From the NCBI RefSeq assembly GCF_003471165.1, contig NZ_QRIL01000002.1, positions 62,001 through 126,000 of the forward strand: a stretch of 64,000 bases of DNA, written 5' to 3'. Source of the DNA: Ruminococcus sp. AM22-13 (lineage in GTDB: Bacteria > Bacillota > Clostridia > Lachnospirales > Lachnospiraceae). A program made the translations under genes and the position numbers. Under the pieces are notes generated by a model. The model saw only the letters and a list, made by a program, of their open reading frames with translations. It did no database searches and had not been told where the DNA came from. Positions within the stretch are counted from its first letter, which is position 1; the number at the start of each line of letters is the position of its first letter. Positions 33,793-43,147 of the stretch are shown here, piece after piece.

Positions 33793-35049
33793 TTAGTTGC
33801 TTTCAGGAAGAGGAGTTTCTTCTACGATTGGATTAATTTTAGCTGCTGCTGTTTCAAGAGCGTCTTTTGCAGATGTTCCGTCTACGATTACAGACTGTGT
33901 TGCTGTATAAACCGCTTCAGAAATAGATGGCCATTCAGCGTGCGGTCCACGAGCCTGCGCATAATTCATTTCATCTGTAAATACCTTAAATCCATCCTGC
34001 TCAAATGTGTATTCAGCTGTCGCATCCTGTCTTGTAGGAATCTTTCCGCCTACAGCTGCCCATTTTGCTTCGTTTTCCTGTGAGCAGAGCCACTCAAGGA
34101 ATTTAGCACATGCTTCTTTGTTTTCTGATCCTTTGCAGACACCAAAGTTCTCACCACCGATTGTAGATGTAGAGGTTCCTTCGTCGCCTGTTGGAAGAAG
34201 TGTAAAGTCATATTCAAATGCTCCGTTGATTGCATCTGTCTGTGCCAGATGCCATGTTCCACATTCTGCAAATGCAGCTTTTCCTGCGCAGAACTGATTC
34301 CATGCATCTGCCTGTGTCCAGTTTACACACTCTTTACTCATGTATCCGTTTGCTACAAAATCTCCAAGTGTCTGTAATCCATTTACAGCAGAATCAGCAG
34401 TAATATTATCAACATTAACGCCAGTTCCATTCTGTACAGATCTCAGCCATGGAAGGATCTGGAATGTTCCTTCTTCTGTAGATACTGCACACATTGCGAA
34501 TCCGTATACATCATTGGATGCATCTGTTGTTGCTGCAACCATTTCCTTGAACTCATCAAGACTCTGCGGCATATGATCATATCCGGCTGCTTTCAGAAGA
34601 TCCATATTGCAAGCAAGTGCAAGACAGTTACTATTCTGTGGAAGTCCGTAAACTTTTCCATCAGGGTCTTTACAGGAGCTTAATGGTCCATCATAGAACT
34701 GATCCAGTTCTCCCCATGATTCCAGCTCATCAGTGATATCTTCGAATACTCCGAGAGATATGTAGGATTCCATATCCGGTGAATCTACCTGTCCGATATC
34801 AGGAAGTTCTCCTGAAAGTGCTCCAACTGTGTACTGGTTCATTAACTCTGTTCTGGATACGAATGTTGCATTGATGTGAATGTCATCCTGTAAAGAATTA
34901 TATTCTTCAACCATGTCTGCGAGCATTTCCTGCTCTGGCTTCTGATCAAAATAATGCCACATTGTAACTTCCTGCGGAGCTGCCTGTACAGTTGATGCCG
35001 CCATCAGCGAAGCCGCCAATAATGTTGCTGTAAATAATGTTTTTTTCAT
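33793..35049 (-). CDS. Extracellular oligosaccharide-binding protein
   Basis: 418 residues of the CUT1 solute-binding family. The mature part begins APQEVTMWHYF and includes ADMVEEYN and WNQFCAGKAAFAECGTW. The N-terminal signal (MKKTLFTATLLAASLMAASTVQA) ends in a signal peptidase I site and lacks a lipobox cysteine. That is unusual for a Gram-positive binding protein, which is normally a lipoprotein. It precedes the two permease genes. The TCS genes upstream point to induction by extracellular sugar. Substrate is likely a xylose- or arabinose-containing oligosaccharide, from the enzymes in the operon. Confidence 0.88.
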   Translation of the reverse strand: MKKTLFTATLLAASLMAASTVQAAPQEVTMWHYFDQKPEQEMLADMVEEYNSLQDDIHINATFVSRTELMNQYTVGALSGELPDIGQVDSPDMESYISLGVFEDITDELESWGELDQFYDGPLSSCKDPDGKVYGLPQNSNCLALACNMDLLKAAGYDHMPQSLDEFKEMVAATTDASNDVYGFAMCAVSTEEGTFQILPWLRSVQNGTGVNVDNITADSAVNGLQTLGDFVANGYMSKECVNWTQADAWNQFCAGKAAFAECGTWHLAQTDAINGAFEYDFTLLPTGDEGTSTSTIGGENFGVCKGSENKEACAKFLEWLCSQENEAKWAAVGGKIPTRQDATAEYTFEQDGFKVFTDEMNYAQARGPHAEWPSISEAVYTATQSVIVDGTSAKDALETAAAKINPIVEETPLPESN

Positions 35050-35268
35050 GTTTTTTCCTCCCTTTTTCCTTCTTAGTTGAATTTTGTTTTGGTTGGTTGC
35101 ACAATTTTAAGTCGTCTCTCTGTTGTTTTGTTGTATATATTTTACCATTCAAATTTCTACCGCATAACCCAAGATTTTATGGAAAAAGGAATTTTGTACG
35201 GATAATATTTTAAGATTAAGGAAATATTTTAAGATTTTCAGGATATTTTCCATATATTTCTTATATTT

Positions 35269-36018
35269 TTACTCTTTTATTTCTGACAGATATTCAGATG
35301 GACTCTTTCCTGTCACCTCGCGAAAGACTTTTTTGAAGTATTTAGAATCGGAAAATCCTACCTGATAAGGAACATCCCTCTGATCACATATTTCTTCCCT
35401 CAACATATACTGTGCCTGTTCAATTCTATACTCCCTTAGAAAAGTGCTGAAATTTTCTCCGATATTTTTTCCAAAAAGATAACTGAAATATTCCTGGCTC
35501 AGCCCAAGATCTTCTGCCAATTTCTTCTGGCTTATTTTTCCGGCATATCCACTCTGTATGATATCCAGAGCTTGCAGAATCATAGGGTGGGCATCCGGAT
35601 ATTTATCTCTCAAATTTCTGGATTTTCTGCGGGAATAGCTATTTTTTCCACTGATCTTATTCTCAATTTTCTTCAGTACTGCTTCTGCCTCATCTCTTGT
35701 AAGAGGTTTCAGAAGATACTCTATTACACCAAGAGAAATTGACTGCTTGGCAAAATCAAAATCTGCATATGCACTTACAATCACAAATTCTGCCTTAATT
35801 CCCTGAGCTCTGGCAGCTTCTATTACTGAAAGCCCGTCCATAAACGGCATCTTGATATCAATAAAAACCACATCCGGCTTCTGTTCCAGAATCATTTCCA
35901 GCGCTGCTTTTCCATTAGATGCCTGTGCCACAATCTCATACTCATCCCTCAGGCTCTGCAAAACCCTTACTAATCCCTGTCTGGTTCTCTGCTCATCTTC
36001 TGCAATTAAAATTCTCAA
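35269..36018 (-). CDS. YesN-type response regulator
   Basis: A 249-residue response regulator: receiver domain (1-120) with acidic pocket Glu7/Asp8, phospho-acceptor Asp54 in VVFIDIKMP, and Lys in YLLKPLTR near 104; then an AraC-type double HTH (about 150-248: SQKKLAEDLGLSQEYFSYLFGK and VGFSDSKYFKKVFREVTG). TTG start at 36018 with GGAGG 10 bases upstream. It sits 41 bases after the sensor kinase and would activate the ABC-GH31-GH127 genes. Its likely target promoter lies in 35050-35268. Confidence 0.9.
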   Translation of the reverse strand: MRILIAEDEQRTRQGLVRVLQSLRDEYEIVAQASNGKAALEMILEQKPDVVFIDIKMPFMDGLSVIEAARAQGIKAEFVIVSAYADFDFAKQSISLGVIEYLLKPLTRDEAEAVLKKIENKISGKNSYSRRKSRNLRDKYPDAHPMILQALDIIQSGYAGKISQKKLAEDLGLSQEYFSYLFGKNIGENFSTFLREYRIEQAQYMLREEICDQRDVPYQVGFSDSKYFKKVFREVTGKSPSEYLSEIKE

Positions 36019-36059
36019 TGTATAAAGACCTCCTCTGTTACTTTTTTTGCTACATTTAT

Positions 36060-37904
36060 TTACTCTATATCTTTCTCCGGATTCTCTGGTATTGGAAGCC
36101 AGAAAGTAAATTTTGTCCCCTTTTCAGGTTCTGATTCCAAAACTACAGAAAGTTCTTCTCCATAATACATTCGCAGTCTTGTCACTACATTCTGAATCCC
36201 GATTCCTGTTCCTGCCAAATCCAAAGTATGCTTTTCCATAAGAATCTGCTGCATCAGTTTCTCTGTATCTTCATTCATTCCACATCCATTATCTTCAATG
36301 CAAAGACGGAATCTGGATCCATCAATGTGACCCGTAATACGGATCATTCCCCCGCTTTCTCTTCCTTCAAAACCATGAAGGATAGAATTCTCCACAAATG
36401 GCTGAATAAACAGTTTACAGCATGGCCATTCGCCGTATTCTTCCTGAAATTCAATCTCGTAGTCAAACACATCCATAAGCCTGAACTTCTGCAGATATAG
36501 ATACTGCTCTACCCATCTCAGTTCCTGCCCCAGACTTACTGACACAAGCTTCCTTGAGAATGTATATGAAAGCATATTGGAAAGCTTTTTCAGAAGATCT
36601 GCTACCTCATAATCTTCATTATCTATCGCATTATAATTGATCGCAGTCAGTGTATTGCAGAGAAAATGTGCATTGATCTGTGATTCCAGAGCTTCTTTCT
36701 CTGCCTTATTTTTCTGACGGATAGAAAGATTCTTTTCACGATAATATCTACGTATTTCCTTGTACTGTCGTTCCAGAGTTTCCGCCATTTCGTTATAATA
36801 ACCAGCCAACTGCCATATCTCATTGGTTCCCTTTACTTCTATCTTCGGAAGATTCTTGGAAAGTTTAATATTTCGCATAGAATCCCGTATAATATCAATT
36901 GGTTTTAATACTCTTCGTATTGTAAACTGCCATAAAAATCCACAGATACACAACAAAAACAGATATACATAAATGCTTCTGGTATACATCTGGTTAACCT
37001 GTGCACTCATTTTTCCAAGATCCGTGGTAATATATGCTGTCCATCCAAAATATTTTAATGATCTGCTGATATTCTCGGTACTGTCCAGCGTTTTTCTGTA
37101 ACTTTCCACTGTCATTCCATCGTACTCTTCATTTGGATGGTAAATGATTCTGTTATTTTCATCTGCAATATATCCAATCGAAAGAGGTTTATCAGCTACT
37201 CTGTCAAAAGCACTTTTTTCCAGAATATCTCCCATATCGAAAGATACGACCGCTACATTTTTCACATGAGAATAACTGTAAGTTTTTCCAATCAGCGGAA
37301 CTGCAATATGTACCATTCTTATCTGCGGCCACTGACTGTGAACAGCAGGATCTGTCTCTACATAGTACCTGACATTTGCTTTCTCTTTCTGAAGTGCCAT
37401 GGTCTTTTCATATATTTCCTGAAGTTTATCCAGATTGCCATCTTCCCATACTCCTTTTGAAGATGTCTGGTACCAATAAACCCCATACTCCTGCCACAGA
37501 CCTTCATCTGATACAATTGCAATAGATACAACACTTCCAATCTGATGAGCAATATCATCCATTCTGCTGCCCAATGTCAGTTTTTCTTTTGCCAGAAGTA
37601 TTCCGTCTGCTTCCGTGTTTTCTACCAGAACTCTTAATGTCTCATTAACTCCTACATTGCATGCAGCACTGATGATATCCTTCAGATTTGCATCAATATT
37701 AATCGTCGATGTTTCAATCATGGATTCTTCCATTGATCTGGTATTCCTGAGCAGATAATTAAAATATTGATTTTTTACGTAAATCTGAAGGACCAGACCT
37801 GCCAGAATCAGAAGTAATACTACTGTTACTGTAACCTGCGCACTCATATGTGAGCAAAAATAATTTCTGATTCTTCCCGGCATTTTTTTGATTTTCTCTT
37901 TCAT
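36060..37904 (-). CDS. YesM-type sensor histidine kinase
   Basis: A 614-residue membrane kinase: TM1 about residues 21-45, an extracytoplasmic Cache-like sensor (about 45-300), TM2 about 303-323, HAMP (about 325-375), and a LytS/YesM His_kinase domain with phosphorylated His in QINAHFLCNTLTAINY near residue 417. The C-terminal HATPase carries VENSILHGF, IEDNGCG and GTGIGIQNV. Such kinases often work with a sugar-binding protein. It precedes the YesN gene and the importer operon, so it probably senses the same oligosaccharide. Confidence 0.9.
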   Translation of the reverse strand: MKEKIKKMPGRIRNYFCSHMSAQVTVTVVLLLILAGLVLQIYVKNQYFNYLLRNTRSMEESMIETSTINIDANLKDIISAACNVGVNETLRVLVENTEADGILLAKEKLTLGSRMDDIAHQIGSVVSIAIVSDEGLWQEYGVYWYQTSSKGVWEDGNLDKLQEIYEKTMALQKEKANVRYYVETDPAVHSQWPQIRMVHIAVPLIGKTYSYSHVKNVAVVSFDMGDILEKSAFDRVADKPLSIGYIADENNRIIYHPNEEYDGMTVESYRKTLDSTENISRSLKYFGWTAYITTDLGKMSAQVNQMYTRSIYVYLFLLCICGFLWQFTIRRVLKPIDIIRDSMRNIKLSKNLPKIEVKGTNEIWQLAGYYNEMAETLERQYKEIRRYYREKNLSIRQKNKAEKEALESQINAHFLCNTLTAINYNAIDNEDYEVADLLKKLSNMLSYTFSRKLVSVSLGQELRWVEQYLYLQKFRLMDVFDYEIEFQEEYGEWPCCKLFIQPFVENSILHGFEGRESGGMIRITGHIDGSRFRLCIEDNGCGMNEDTEKLMQQILMEKHTLDLAGTGIGIQNVVTRLRMYYGEELSVVLESEPEKGTKFTFWLPIPENPEKDIE

Positions 37905-38031
37905 TTTTCTTTACCTGCCTCGTTTTTTATAATTCTACGACTATTTTACATCATTCTACAACATCTTATAAAGATATATCATATAAAATTTTGTGATTAT
38001 TTATTGATTGATATCTATAGATGGCAAAGGA

Positions 38032-38083
38032 CAAAAAAAGCCAGTAACTAAGCTTATCTGCTATTAATAAACTTAATTACTGG
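38032..38083 (-). terminator. Terminator after alpha-galactosidase operon
   Basis: On the minus strand CCAGTAATTAAG (38072-38083) pairs with CTTAGTTACTGG (38041-38052), followed by CTTTTTTTG. It ends the GH36/DUF624/ABC transcript before the YesMN genes. Confidence 0.75.
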
Positions 38084-38151
38084 TTTTCATCTTTTTATTA
38101 TGTTCAAACAGTCACCTACAATTGAATCAGATAACTTATTTGATTCGGTAA

Positions 38152-40353
38152 TTATTTCTCCACTGCCTTAAATGTAAATCTGATTGGCTGGTAATCACCT
38201 GTTGTCAGTGGTAATGGCAGTCCTGCTTTCATCAGTGCTGCGCCTGTGTATACTTTTCCGGTTGCAATGTCTTCGTAATGCAGATCTGCATCCAGTCCCT
38301 GAGGATAGAAAAGATAGATATACGGATTAGCTTCGCTGTGGAGTCTTACGCCACATACAACTGTCTCTTTTTTGTCCTTGGATACGAACTGCCAGAGTAC
38401 ATGGTTGTTGTTTTCAAATGGATTTATCAGACGATAGTAATCTCCGGACTGTACCAGATGCTCGATTTCTTTGTATTTCAGAATCTGCTCTCTGGCTGTC
38501 TTTTTGTCTTCTTCGGACATCTTCATCAGATCCAGTTCATAGCCAAATGTACCGGATGATGCAACCGTTCCTCTTGTCTCGAATGGTGTGATCCTGCCGG
38601 ACTGGTGGTTCGGGCATACGCTGACATGAGCCCCCATTGCACTTACCGGATATCCGAAAGAAGTACCGTACTGGATTTTCAGTCTGTCAATAGCATCAGT
38701 GTTATCGCTGCACCAGATCTGCGGAGAATAATAGAGCATTCCTGCATCAAATCTTCCGCCGCCACCTGAGCAGGATTCAAACAGGAGATTTGGATATCTC
38801 TGCACAAGGCTTTCCATCATTTCATATACTGCAAGTACATATCTGTGATAAACCTCTCCCTGGCGTTCTTTTGGAAGTGCTGCGGAGAATACGTTGTCTA
38901 CACTGCGGTTCATATCCCATTTTACATAATCTGCCTTGCATGCATCCAGAACTTTGAAAATCTGGTTCATGATATGATCACGGACTTCTTTTCTGGTAAT
39001 GTCCAGATTGAGCTGATGTCTGCTCCGGTTCATAGCACGTCCCGGAATCTTCAATGCCCAGTCCGGATATTCTCTGTAGAGATCACTGTCCTCGGAAATC
39101 ATCTCCGGCTCTACCCAGAGACCGAATTTCAGTCCAAGTCCGTGGATTCTCTCTGCAAGTGCAGGAAGTCCACCTTTGATCTTCTCTTCATTTACTTCCC
39201 AGTCACCAAGTGCGCACCAGTCATTATCTCTTTTGCCAAACCATCCATCGTCCAGAACAAACATATCCAAGCCGATGTTCCTGGCTTCTTCTGCAATATG
39301 ATACAGTTTGTCTGCATCAAAATCAAAATAGGTAGCTTCCCAGTTGTTTACGAGGATTGGTCTTGGCTGTTCTACGTATTTGCTGCGGATCAGGTTGTTT
39401 CTGTATGCATCATGATAAATGCGAGAAAGTTTTCCAAATCCTTCTGCGGAATATGACATAATCACTTCCGGAGTTTCAAATGTGTCACCTTTTTCCAGTG
39501 TCCATGCGAAATGATATGGATGGATTCCCATTACCACACGGGTATGTCCTACCTGATCTACCTCTGTCTCAAATGTAAAATTTCCACTGTAAGCCAGTGC
39601 ATATCCATAGCAGTTTCCATATGTTTCTTCTGTGTTTCTGTCGCAGAGGATTACAAATGGGTTATGATGATGACTGGAAGTGCCGCGAATACTTCCTACA
39701 GACCAGTTTGCATGACCCAGATGTGTTCTTTCCATCTGACGTTCTACGTTATGTCTGCCATAGAAATGAACTGCATCCATTTCTCTATATTCAAAATCCA
39801 TTTCCATAGACATTGCTTTCTTTACTGTAACAGGTGTCTCACCAGTCTGTTTCAGACGAACTGCTCTGGTGATCACATCCAGATGTGGGAATACACTGTA
39901 GAGAAGATGTGCTTTCAGTCCGCTGACACGGTCTGCCAGGACAATCTCCAATGTCTCTGCCTCATCTTCTTTTGCAAACATTGCAGGGAGACCTTTCAGG
40001 CTGTATTTTCCTTTTGTGATCTCATAGGATTCAAATTTCAGGTTTGCAGTGTCGCTGCCGTCTGCCTGCTCTACTTCCAGACCATTGATACGATAATCTC
40101 CGTTTCCGTAAGCTGTATATTCCTGCGGCAGAGTATCCAGGGAAAATGTTTTGTCTTTTCCTGCTTCATACGGATTTCCGGAGAATCCTCTGTCCACACA
40201 TACAATCCTGTCCGTAATCAGGGAATCCCCTACCGGGCATCCATAATACAGATGAACCAGAGTATCATACTCTCTTACCTGCATCTGATAGGTGCTGTTT
40301 TCTGTTCTCAGGTCAAATACTTTTTCTGCCTCATGATACTTAATCCATTCCAT
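38152..40353 (-). CDS. GH36 alpha-galactosidase (operon copy)
   Basis: A 733-residue GH36 enzyme: N-terminal beta-supersandwich, TIM barrel, C-terminal beta domain. The nucleophile is Asp480 in YVKWDMNRS and the acid/base Asp550 in WCSDNTDA, in the same places as in Geobacillus AgaA/AgaB (D478/D548). It has no signal peptide, so it would hydrolyse raffinose, melibiose or stachyose after import. It is the last gene of the AraC-ABC-DUF624 operon and is followed by a strong terminator. Length and motifs are normal. Confidence 0.93.
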   Translation of the reverse strand: MEWIKYHEAEKVFDLRTENSTYQMQVREYDTLVHLYYGCPVGDSLITDRIVCVDRGFSGNPYEAGKDKTFSLDTLPQEYTAYGNGDYRINGLEVEQADGSDTANLKFESYEITKGKYSLKGLPAMFAKEDEAETLEIVLADRVSGLKAHLLYSVFPHLDVITRAVRLKQTGETPVTVKKAMSMEMDFEYREMDAVHFYGRHNVERQMERTHLGHANWSVGSIRGTSSHHHNPFVILCDRNTEETYGNCYGYALAYSGNFTFETEVDQVGHTRVVMGIHPYHFAWTLEKGDTFETPEVIMSYSAEGFGKLSRIYHDAYRNNLIRSKYVEQPRPILVNNWEATYFDFDADKLYHIAEEARNIGLDMFVLDDGWFGKRDNDWCALGDWEVNEEKIKGGLPALAERIHGLGLKFGLWVEPEMISEDSDLYREYPDWALKIPGRAMNRSRHQLNLDITRKEVRDHIMNQIFKVLDACKADYVKWDMNRSVDNVFSAALPKERQGEVYHRYVLAVYEMMESLVQRYPNLLFESCSGGGGRFDAGMLYYSPQIWCSDNTDAIDRLKIQYGTSFGYPVSAMGAHVSVCPNHQSGRITPFETRGTVASSGTFGYELDLMKMSEEDKKTAREQILKYKEIEHLVQSGDYYRLINPFENNNHVLWQFVSKDKKETVVCGVRLHSEANPYIYLFYPQGLDADLHYEDIATGKVYTGAALMKAGLPLPLTTGDYQPIRFTFKAVEK

Positions 40354-40387
40354 ACTCTGTACCTCTCATTTCTTTGTTGTTTTTTTG

Positions 40388-41053
40388 TTAAAAAGCATAC
40401 TGATCCGGTTCTGTATCTACATAGTGATGTTCTTCTTCGTCCTCTTTGAAATACGGTTTGAACAGTTTCCACATAAACCAGGAATCTGCATAGGCTGTCA
40501 GGGAAAATCCCACCATCAGCCAAATCAGCAGATATACCGGAAAAAGTTTTGCATCTACAAGTGTCATGGTCATTGGCAGTATCGTGATCACTGCCACTGC
40601 TATCGCATAACCTATATGTTTAACCGCAAAATAAAATGCGTTTGTGATCAAAGTCATTGTTTTGTTTTCAAATGCTGCAACTGTCGGGAATATGTACAGT
40701 GCAATGGCAATCAGCGGAATACATACCGCCAGAATCACATAATTGAAAATCTGTGGCATGGAACCAGGCATAGTTACCAACGATTCTTTCTCCATATAAA
40801 GAAATACTGCAACTGCTGCCATCAGGATCCAGATCAGAGTTGACTGTTTGAAGTTCTGCTTAAAGCTTTTAAAAAAATCATGAAATACCCGGATATCTCC
40901 ATCCTTGTGGAGTTTTAATGTACAATAATACAAAGCAGTGGTGGATGCCCCTGCTGTAATAACAGGAAGAGAGCACACGATCCATAGTAAATTCAATGCA
41001 ATTAACTGACCTAAAAATCCAAATATCCTGTCATAAAGACTTCCTGGTTTCAT
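40388..41053 (-). CDS. DUF624 (YesL) family membrane protein
   Basis: A 221-residue protein with four or five transmembrane helices. The N-terminal GSLYDRIFGFLGQLIALNLLWIVCSLPVITAGASTTALYY motif is diagnostic for the DUF624/YesL family. These proteins accompany sugar ABC importers and YesMN systems in Firmicutes; the mechanism is unknown. It is 34 bases upstream of the GH36 gene and in the same operon. The region between it and the permease gene (41054-41251) is non-coding. Confidence 0.88.
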   Translation of the reverse strand: MKPGSLYDRIFGFLGQLIALNLLWIVCSLPVITAGASTTALYYCTLKLHKDGDIRVFHDFFKSFKQNFKQSTLIWILMAAVAVFLYMEKESLVTMPGSMPQIFNYVILAVCIPLIAIALYIFPTVAAFENKTMTLITNAFYFAVKHIGYAIAVAVITILPMTMTLVDAKLFPVYLLIWLMVGFSLTAYADSWFMWKLFKPYFKEDEEEHHYVDTEPDQYAF

Positions 41054-41251
41054 TTTTTATTACCCCTTCCTTTTTCTATCTTAATGATTTTGTCCTGACT
41101 TTCACCTTTACAGATGATTCAGCAATCAGATATCCAGTTTCAGGCAGCCTTCTGTTATTCTTCTCTTTCCAGTTGTATAACAAAATTCTGCCTGTATAGT
41201 TCAGGGGAAATGTCCCGAACCTCCCGGATTCTTCTTTTTATTTTTTTAAAC

Positions 41252-42076
41252 TTACAGTTTACCACCAGATGTTGCAATACCTTCGATGAACTGTTTCTGG
41301 AAGATCAGATACAGTACGATCATCGGGATACATGCAAGCAGAGATGCTGCCATCAGCTGCGGATAATTGTTGGTGTACTGTCCCTGCATTTTTGCAAGTG
41401 CTGCTGACAGAGGCATTACATCCTTGTTACAGATCAGAGGCCACATCAGGTCTTTGTATGCAAATACTGCTGTGAAGATTCCCAGTGCCACCATGGAAGA
41501 ACGTGTCAGAGGAGCCATGATGAACAGGAAGGTCTGACCGATGTTACATCCATCAAGACGTGCAGCCTCTTCCAGATCTTTTGGAAGTCCCATATAAGCC
41601 TGTTTGAGGAGGAATGTACCAAATGCAGTAACAATACCGGGAAATACCAGGGCAAAAATGGTATTGAGCATTCCCATTTTACTTACCATTAAGTACTGTG
41701 GGATAATGAAGATCTGTCCAGGAACCATCATCTGGAAAAGTACCAGAGAGAACATCAAGTTTTTCCCCCTGAAGTTCAGACGTCCAAATGCATAGCCTGC
41801 CAGTGTTGCTGTCAGAACTGCGCATACAACACGGCCCAGGATCAGAAGCAATGTATTGATATACAGATGTAAGAAATCCATATTTTCAATAACTTCTTTA
41901 AAGCTGTCCCATCTCCATGTAGACGGGAGGATTACGAACGGGTTGACAGAAGTTGCCTCTGTCATGGTTTTGAAAGCTGTCAGGATCATCCATAAGAAAG
42001 GAACCAGCATGGTAATAGATACCAGTATCAGGATAACATGGATCAGAACTCTGTTTGCTTTATCTCTTGCTGACAT
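41252..42076 (-). CDS. Carbohydrate ABC transporter permease (MsmG/MalG-like)
   Basis: A 274-residue CUT1 permease with six helices and the EAA loop LEEAARLDGCNIGQTFLFIMAPL (about residues 165-190). It pairs with the MsmF-like permease encoded 12 bases upstream. In the MsmEFG/RafEFG importer, this subunit forms half of the channel for raffinose-family oligosaccharides. No ATPase gene lies in the operon, so a shared MsmK-type ATPase is implied. ATG start with GGAGG. Confidence 0.92.
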   Translation of the reverse strand: MSARDKANRVLIHVILILVSITMLVPFLWMILTAFKTMTEATSVNPFVILPSTWRWDSFKEVIENMDFLHLYINTLLLILGRVVCAVLTATLAGYAFGRLNFRGKNLMFSLVLFQMMVPGQIFIIPQYLMVSKMGMLNTIFALVFPGIVTAFGTFLLKQAYMGLPKDLEEAARLDGCNIGQTFLFIMAPLTRSSMVALGIFTAVFAYKDLMWPLICNKDVMPLSAALAKMQGQYTNNYPQLMAASLLACIPMIVLYLIFQKQFIEGIATSGGKL

Positions 42077-42088
42077 AATTATCCCTCC

Positions 42089-42982
42089 TTAATTATAGTG
42101 AACCCACTTCTTCTGCGCAATGTTCTGGAATACTGTCATGATCATAATCACAACCAGAAGAAGTACGACAATTGTTGAACCATAGCCTTTGTTATTCTGT
42201 ACAAAGGAATTCTGGTAGAACAGATAAACAAGTGACTGTGTTTTGTAAAGTGCAGGATTGTTTCTGTCCATAACCATAAAGATCAGGTCGAATACCTGCA
42301 TGGCGCCGATAACACGGGTAACCATTACAAAGAAGATAGTCGGTGAAAGCAGCGGGATTGTAATATGGAAGAACTGTTTCACACCAGTTGCTCCGTCAAT
42401 GCTTGCTGCTTCATAATAATCTCTTGGGATTTCCTGCAGACCAGACAGGAAAAGTACCATATTGTAACCAATGATGGACCATACACCGATCACTGCGATC
42501 GCATAAACTGCAATCTTCGGATCAGAAATCCAGTTAATCTTTGTATGGAAAATGTGATTCAGAAGACCAAATTCTGAGTTAAACAGCCATCTCCATACCA
42601 TGGCGATCGCAGCCGGAGCAGCAACCATAGGCAGGAAGAAAATAGTTCTGTAAACAGCACGGCCTTTCATTTTACGGTTTAATAAAACTGCCAGTACCAG
42701 TGCGATGGCAATGGAAAACGGAACTTCCACAATGGCATATTTAAATGTATTTAATAATGCCTGCCAGACTTCCGCATCGTGGAACAGCTTTACATAGTTG
42801 TCAAAACCAATGAAGATATTTCCCTTACCGAAATCTCCGGTCTTGAAAAAGCTCTCATAAATGGTCTTAAAAATCGGATAGATATTTAAGATGATCAGAC
42901 CAAGCATTGTAGGAAGAATGAACGCCCATCCCCAGATGAATTCATTCCGCGCCTGACTGGTACCTTTTTTTGGATTTGCCAC
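42089..42982 (-). CDS. Carbohydrate ABC transporter permease (MsmF/MalF-like)
   Basis: About 297 residues: a cytoplasmic N-terminus, then six helices with the EAA loop YEAASIDGATGVKQFFHITIPLL (about 190-212). The start was set at GTG 42982 because AAGGAG lies 8 bases upstream; the GTG at 42991 overlaps the site. Substrate is inferred as alpha-galactosides from the operon's GH36 enzyme and regulator. Confidence 0.9.
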   Translation of the reverse strand: MANPKKGTSQARNEFIWGWAFILPTMLGLIILNIYPIFKTIYESFFKTGDFGKGNIFIGFDNYVKLFHDAEVWQALLNTFKYAIVEVPFSIAIALVLAVLLNRKMKGRAVYRTIFFLPMVAAPAAIAMVWRWLFNSEFGLLNHIFHTKINWISDPKIAVYAIAVIGVWSIIGYNMVLFLSGLQEIPRDYYEAASIDGATGVKQFFHITIPLLSPTIFFVMVTRVIGAMQVFDLIFMVMDRNNPALYKTQSLVYLFYQNSFVQNNKGYGSTIVVLLLVVIMIMTVFQNIAQKKWVHYN

Positions 42983-43029
42983 GGCTCTCACTCCTTCTTA
43001 TCATAAAATTTTGTTGCTGATTTGAATGG

Positions 43030-43102
43030 AAAACTGCCGCATATCTGCATACCTGTTGTGACTTCTGCGGTTATCACATGATCGGAATCTTTTCTGCGGC
43101 AG
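43030..43102 (-). terminator. Intercistronic hairpin between binding protein and permeases
   Basis: On the minus strand CTGCCGCA (43095-43102) pairs with TGCGGCAG (43034-43041) and is followed by TTTTCC. Such elements after binding-protein genes usually partly terminate transcription or protect the upstream mRNA, giving more binding protein than permease. Confidence 0.5.
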
Positions 43103-43147
43103 CTTTTCTGTTTCTTATTTTTTATGAATGGTTTTGTTAAACATTAA

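Noticed and set aside
39511..40449. 312-codon plus-strand ORF opposite the first GH36 gene
   Set aside because: Composition is typical of an antisense shadow (Cys- and Ile-rich with no domain). The opposite strand has a complete GH36 enzyme with catalytic residues.
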